DNA of 60,805 nt. Origin: Candidatus Omnitrophota bacterium. Lineage in GTDB: Bacteria; Omnitrophota; Gorgyraeia; Gygaellales; UBA12090. Numbering within the stretch: the stretch's first letter is position 1; each line of letters begins with the position of its first letter. A model generated the notes under the pieces. That model was not told the origin of the DNA. It saw only the letters and a program-made list of their open reading frames with translations, and made no database searches. Position numbers and translations under genes: made by a program. Below, one piece after another: positions 59,506-60,805 of this stretch. Location: positions 1-60,805 of the forward strand of contig JAUSCZ010000037.1 of NCBI GenBank assembly GCA_030674475.1. Direction: 5' to 3'.

Positions 59506-60764
59506 GTTTTTGATTTTAATTCCCGGGAAATTTGTCTTTGCGAATCGAGTAAAATTTTATGCCGTCTTTCTTTTTCATCTTTAGGCACGTCGTCTTTAAG
59601 TTTTTCAGCTTTGGTATTGAGCCGGGGCGAATATTTAAAGATGTAGGCGTGGTTAAATCGGACTGCCTCCAGCAGCTTTTTGGTTTCTAGGAAATCTTCC
59701 TCAGTTTCTCCGGGAAACCCCACAATTACATCCGTAGAAAGCACGCCTTCCGGAATAATCTTTCGGTATTGCTTAGCCAGCTCCAGATAATGCTTTGAGC
59801 TGTAACCCCTATGCATTAACTCTAATATTCTATTTGAACCGGATTGAAAAGGCAAGTGTAAATATTTTTTTAATTTTTCTAAATCCGCCATAGCCTGAAA
59901 AAGCCCCGGCGAGGCATCCTTGGGGTGTGAAGTTACAAAGCTGAATTCCCGTAAACCGTCTATATTATTAACCAACTCCAATAATTGTATAAAATTAACT
60001 ATTGACCGCGAACGGTATTCCCTCCCCCTATGTGGGGAGGGCAAGGGAGGGGGTGATATCCGTATTTCCTGATCTTGACTGACAGCTTTGAACTGATACG
60101 CGTTCACATTCTGGCCTAAAAGAGTGATTGACTTAATCCCCTTTTTAATGCAGCTTTCAATCTCTTTCTGGATATTTTCTGGATTGCGATGGCGCAGCCG
60201 TAAGCGCACATACGGCACAATACAGTAAGAGCAGAAGTTATCGCACCCCTCGGAAATAACCACAAAGGAATGATTTTCTTCCTGGCGAAACTCAGGCTGA
60301 TACACGAATTCATCACGATTAGCTTTACCCACAGATAGCTTTCGTTTTATGTCTTGGGCCTTACGTCTGGTGTCAAAAATATCTTTTAACAATTGAGGAA
60401 TTTCCCCGATATTATTCGTTCCCACCACCAAGTCTATTCCCGGCATCCTTTTAAAAGCACTATCCTTATAATTCTCCGCCATACAGCCGATCAACCCAAT
60501 AACCGGCTTAGGCACCATTTTAGAAAACCGGCCAATCTCCGACCAAACCTTATCCTCCGCATGCTGGCGCACCGAACACGCCACTAATAATACCGTATCA
60601 GCCCTCTTTTCTTCCTCTGTTATCCCAAAGCCTTGTTCCAGAAGCAGTCCCGTAATCACTTCAGAATCTCTAAGATTCATCTGACAACCGTAGGTTGCAA
60701 TATACACACTTCTCGGTCTGTCTGTGTTTTTGTTGCTATCTCCTGGTTTTTCAATGTGTTGCAC
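59502..60764 (-). CDS. miaB: tRNA methylthiotransferase MiaB, no TRAM domain
   Basis: 420 residues. N-terminal YGCQMNLRDSEVITG with the first Cys of the auxiliary cluster, LVACSVRQHAEDK, LIGCMAE, then radical SAM CDNFCSYC (about 172-179). It adds a methylthio group to i6A37 made by MiaA. Two oddities: an insert of about 20 residues (ISPPPLPSPHRGREYRSR) translated from a palindromic repeat (60027-60055), and an end at SQRQISREL, right where the TRAM RNA-binding domain should begin. After VPYV the usual RGRE is RLRL. Start GTG 60764 has AGGAGG at 60775-60780. Confidence 0.93.
   Translation of the reverse strand: MQHIEKPGDSNKNTDRPRSVYIATYGCQMNLRDSEVITGLLLEQGFGITEEEKRADTVLLVACSVRQHAEDKVWSEIGRFSKMVPKPVIGLIGCMAENYKDSAFKRMPGIDLVVGTNNIGEIPQLLKDIFDTRRKAQDIKRKLSVGKANRDEFVYQPEFRQEENHSFVVISEGCDNFCSYCIVPYVRLRLRHRNPENIQKEIESCIKKGIKSITLLGQNVNAYQFKAVSQDQEIRISPPPLPSPHRGREYRSRSIVNFIQLLELVNNIDGLREFSFVTSHPKDASPGLFQAMADLEKLKKYLHLPFQSGSNRILELMHRGYSSKHYLELAKQYRKIIPEGVLSTDVIVGFPGETEEDFLETKKLLEAVRFNHAYIFKYSPRLNTKAEKLKDDVPKDEKERRHKILLDSQRQISRELKSKT
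60027..60055. repeat. CCCTCCCCC palindrome inside miaB
   Basis: CCCTCCCC..GGGGAGGG with a following GGGAGGGGG block. It is a relative of GC-block palindromes seen between genes (compare 7975-8065) and is here read in frame. Confidence 0.8.
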
Positions 60765-60805
60765 TCTTTTAACACCTCCTCATACATTTGCTGAAATGGT
60801 GGGTA

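Noticed and set aside
1..60805. CRISPR arrays, rRNA and tRNA genes
   Set aside because: No regularly spaced short repeats with unique spacers and no cloverleaf or rRNA core sequences were seen by eye; a tRNAscan or CRISPR finder would be decisive.

Overview
The window most likely comes from a diderm (Gram-negative-type) bacterium with PEP-CTERM/exosortase surface biology. It encodes LptD, an LPS-type dTDP-rhamnose pathway, PilZ and GGDEF proteins, and the PEP-CTERM regulators PrsK/PrsR. Gene content (DUF4416, DUF1015, a short HrcA, ExeA/GspB-like proteins) and the many word-like intergenic palindromes suggest candidate phylum Omnitrophota or a relative. That assignment is inference. I recognised no rRNA, tRNA or CRISPR array.

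Layout. (1) 1-9.4 kb is a cell-surface block: the 3' part of a large repeat adhesin, prsK-prsR, two PEP-CTERM proteins and a PEP-CTERM-type sugar transferase. Two sites with the -24/-12 geometry of sigma-54 promoters lie before the first PEP-CTERM gene and before the sugar transferase. (2) 9.6-17.6 kb holds a membrane protein, a TPR lipoprotein, and a three-gene signalling operon (GAF histidine kinase, NtrC-type regulator, PocR-GAF sensor) behind a strong sigma-70 promoter and a roughly 255-nt structured leader. This operon converges on rpoN, so PrsR, a second enhancer-binding protein, sigma-54 and its candidate promoters sit together. (3) 17.8-26.8 kb is an accessory island: a LAGLIDADG endonuclease, five two-gene toxin-antitoxin modules, an orphan XRE regulator, an ORF6N protein, a cas3-HD remnant, a palindromic MITE-like element, three copies of a repeat unit, four related palindromes, and a PIF1-like helicase with a C-terminal WYL-like domain. 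A fragment of the 3' end of the radical SAM gene at 26.8 kb recurs at 23.3 kb. (4) 26.8-34.7 kb: radical SAM enzyme, DUF4416, two PilZ proteins, a tiny Cys-pair protein, ExeA/GspB-like pair, smc and a small HTH gene. (5) 34.8-60.8 kb is mostly housekeeping on the minus strand: rhamnose synthesis, ugd, lptD, ROK kinase, two diguanylate cyclases, ugpC-type ATPase, accD, DUF1015, vanZ-like, fmdB-like, the clpB-hrcA-grpE-dnaK-dnaJ heat-shock run with a perfect CIRCE, hflX, miaA, a SPOR protein and miaB.

Two themes run through the window. First, short dispersed palindromes and word repeats have entered coding sequence: a signal peptide, the tails of ExeA, MiaA and a kinase, and the middle of MiaB. 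Second, the accessory island is compact, with each antitoxin gene behind its own consensus promoter with a 17-bp spacer, two of them containing perfect operator-like inverted repeats. All functional calls rest on motifs read by eye; no database search was run.
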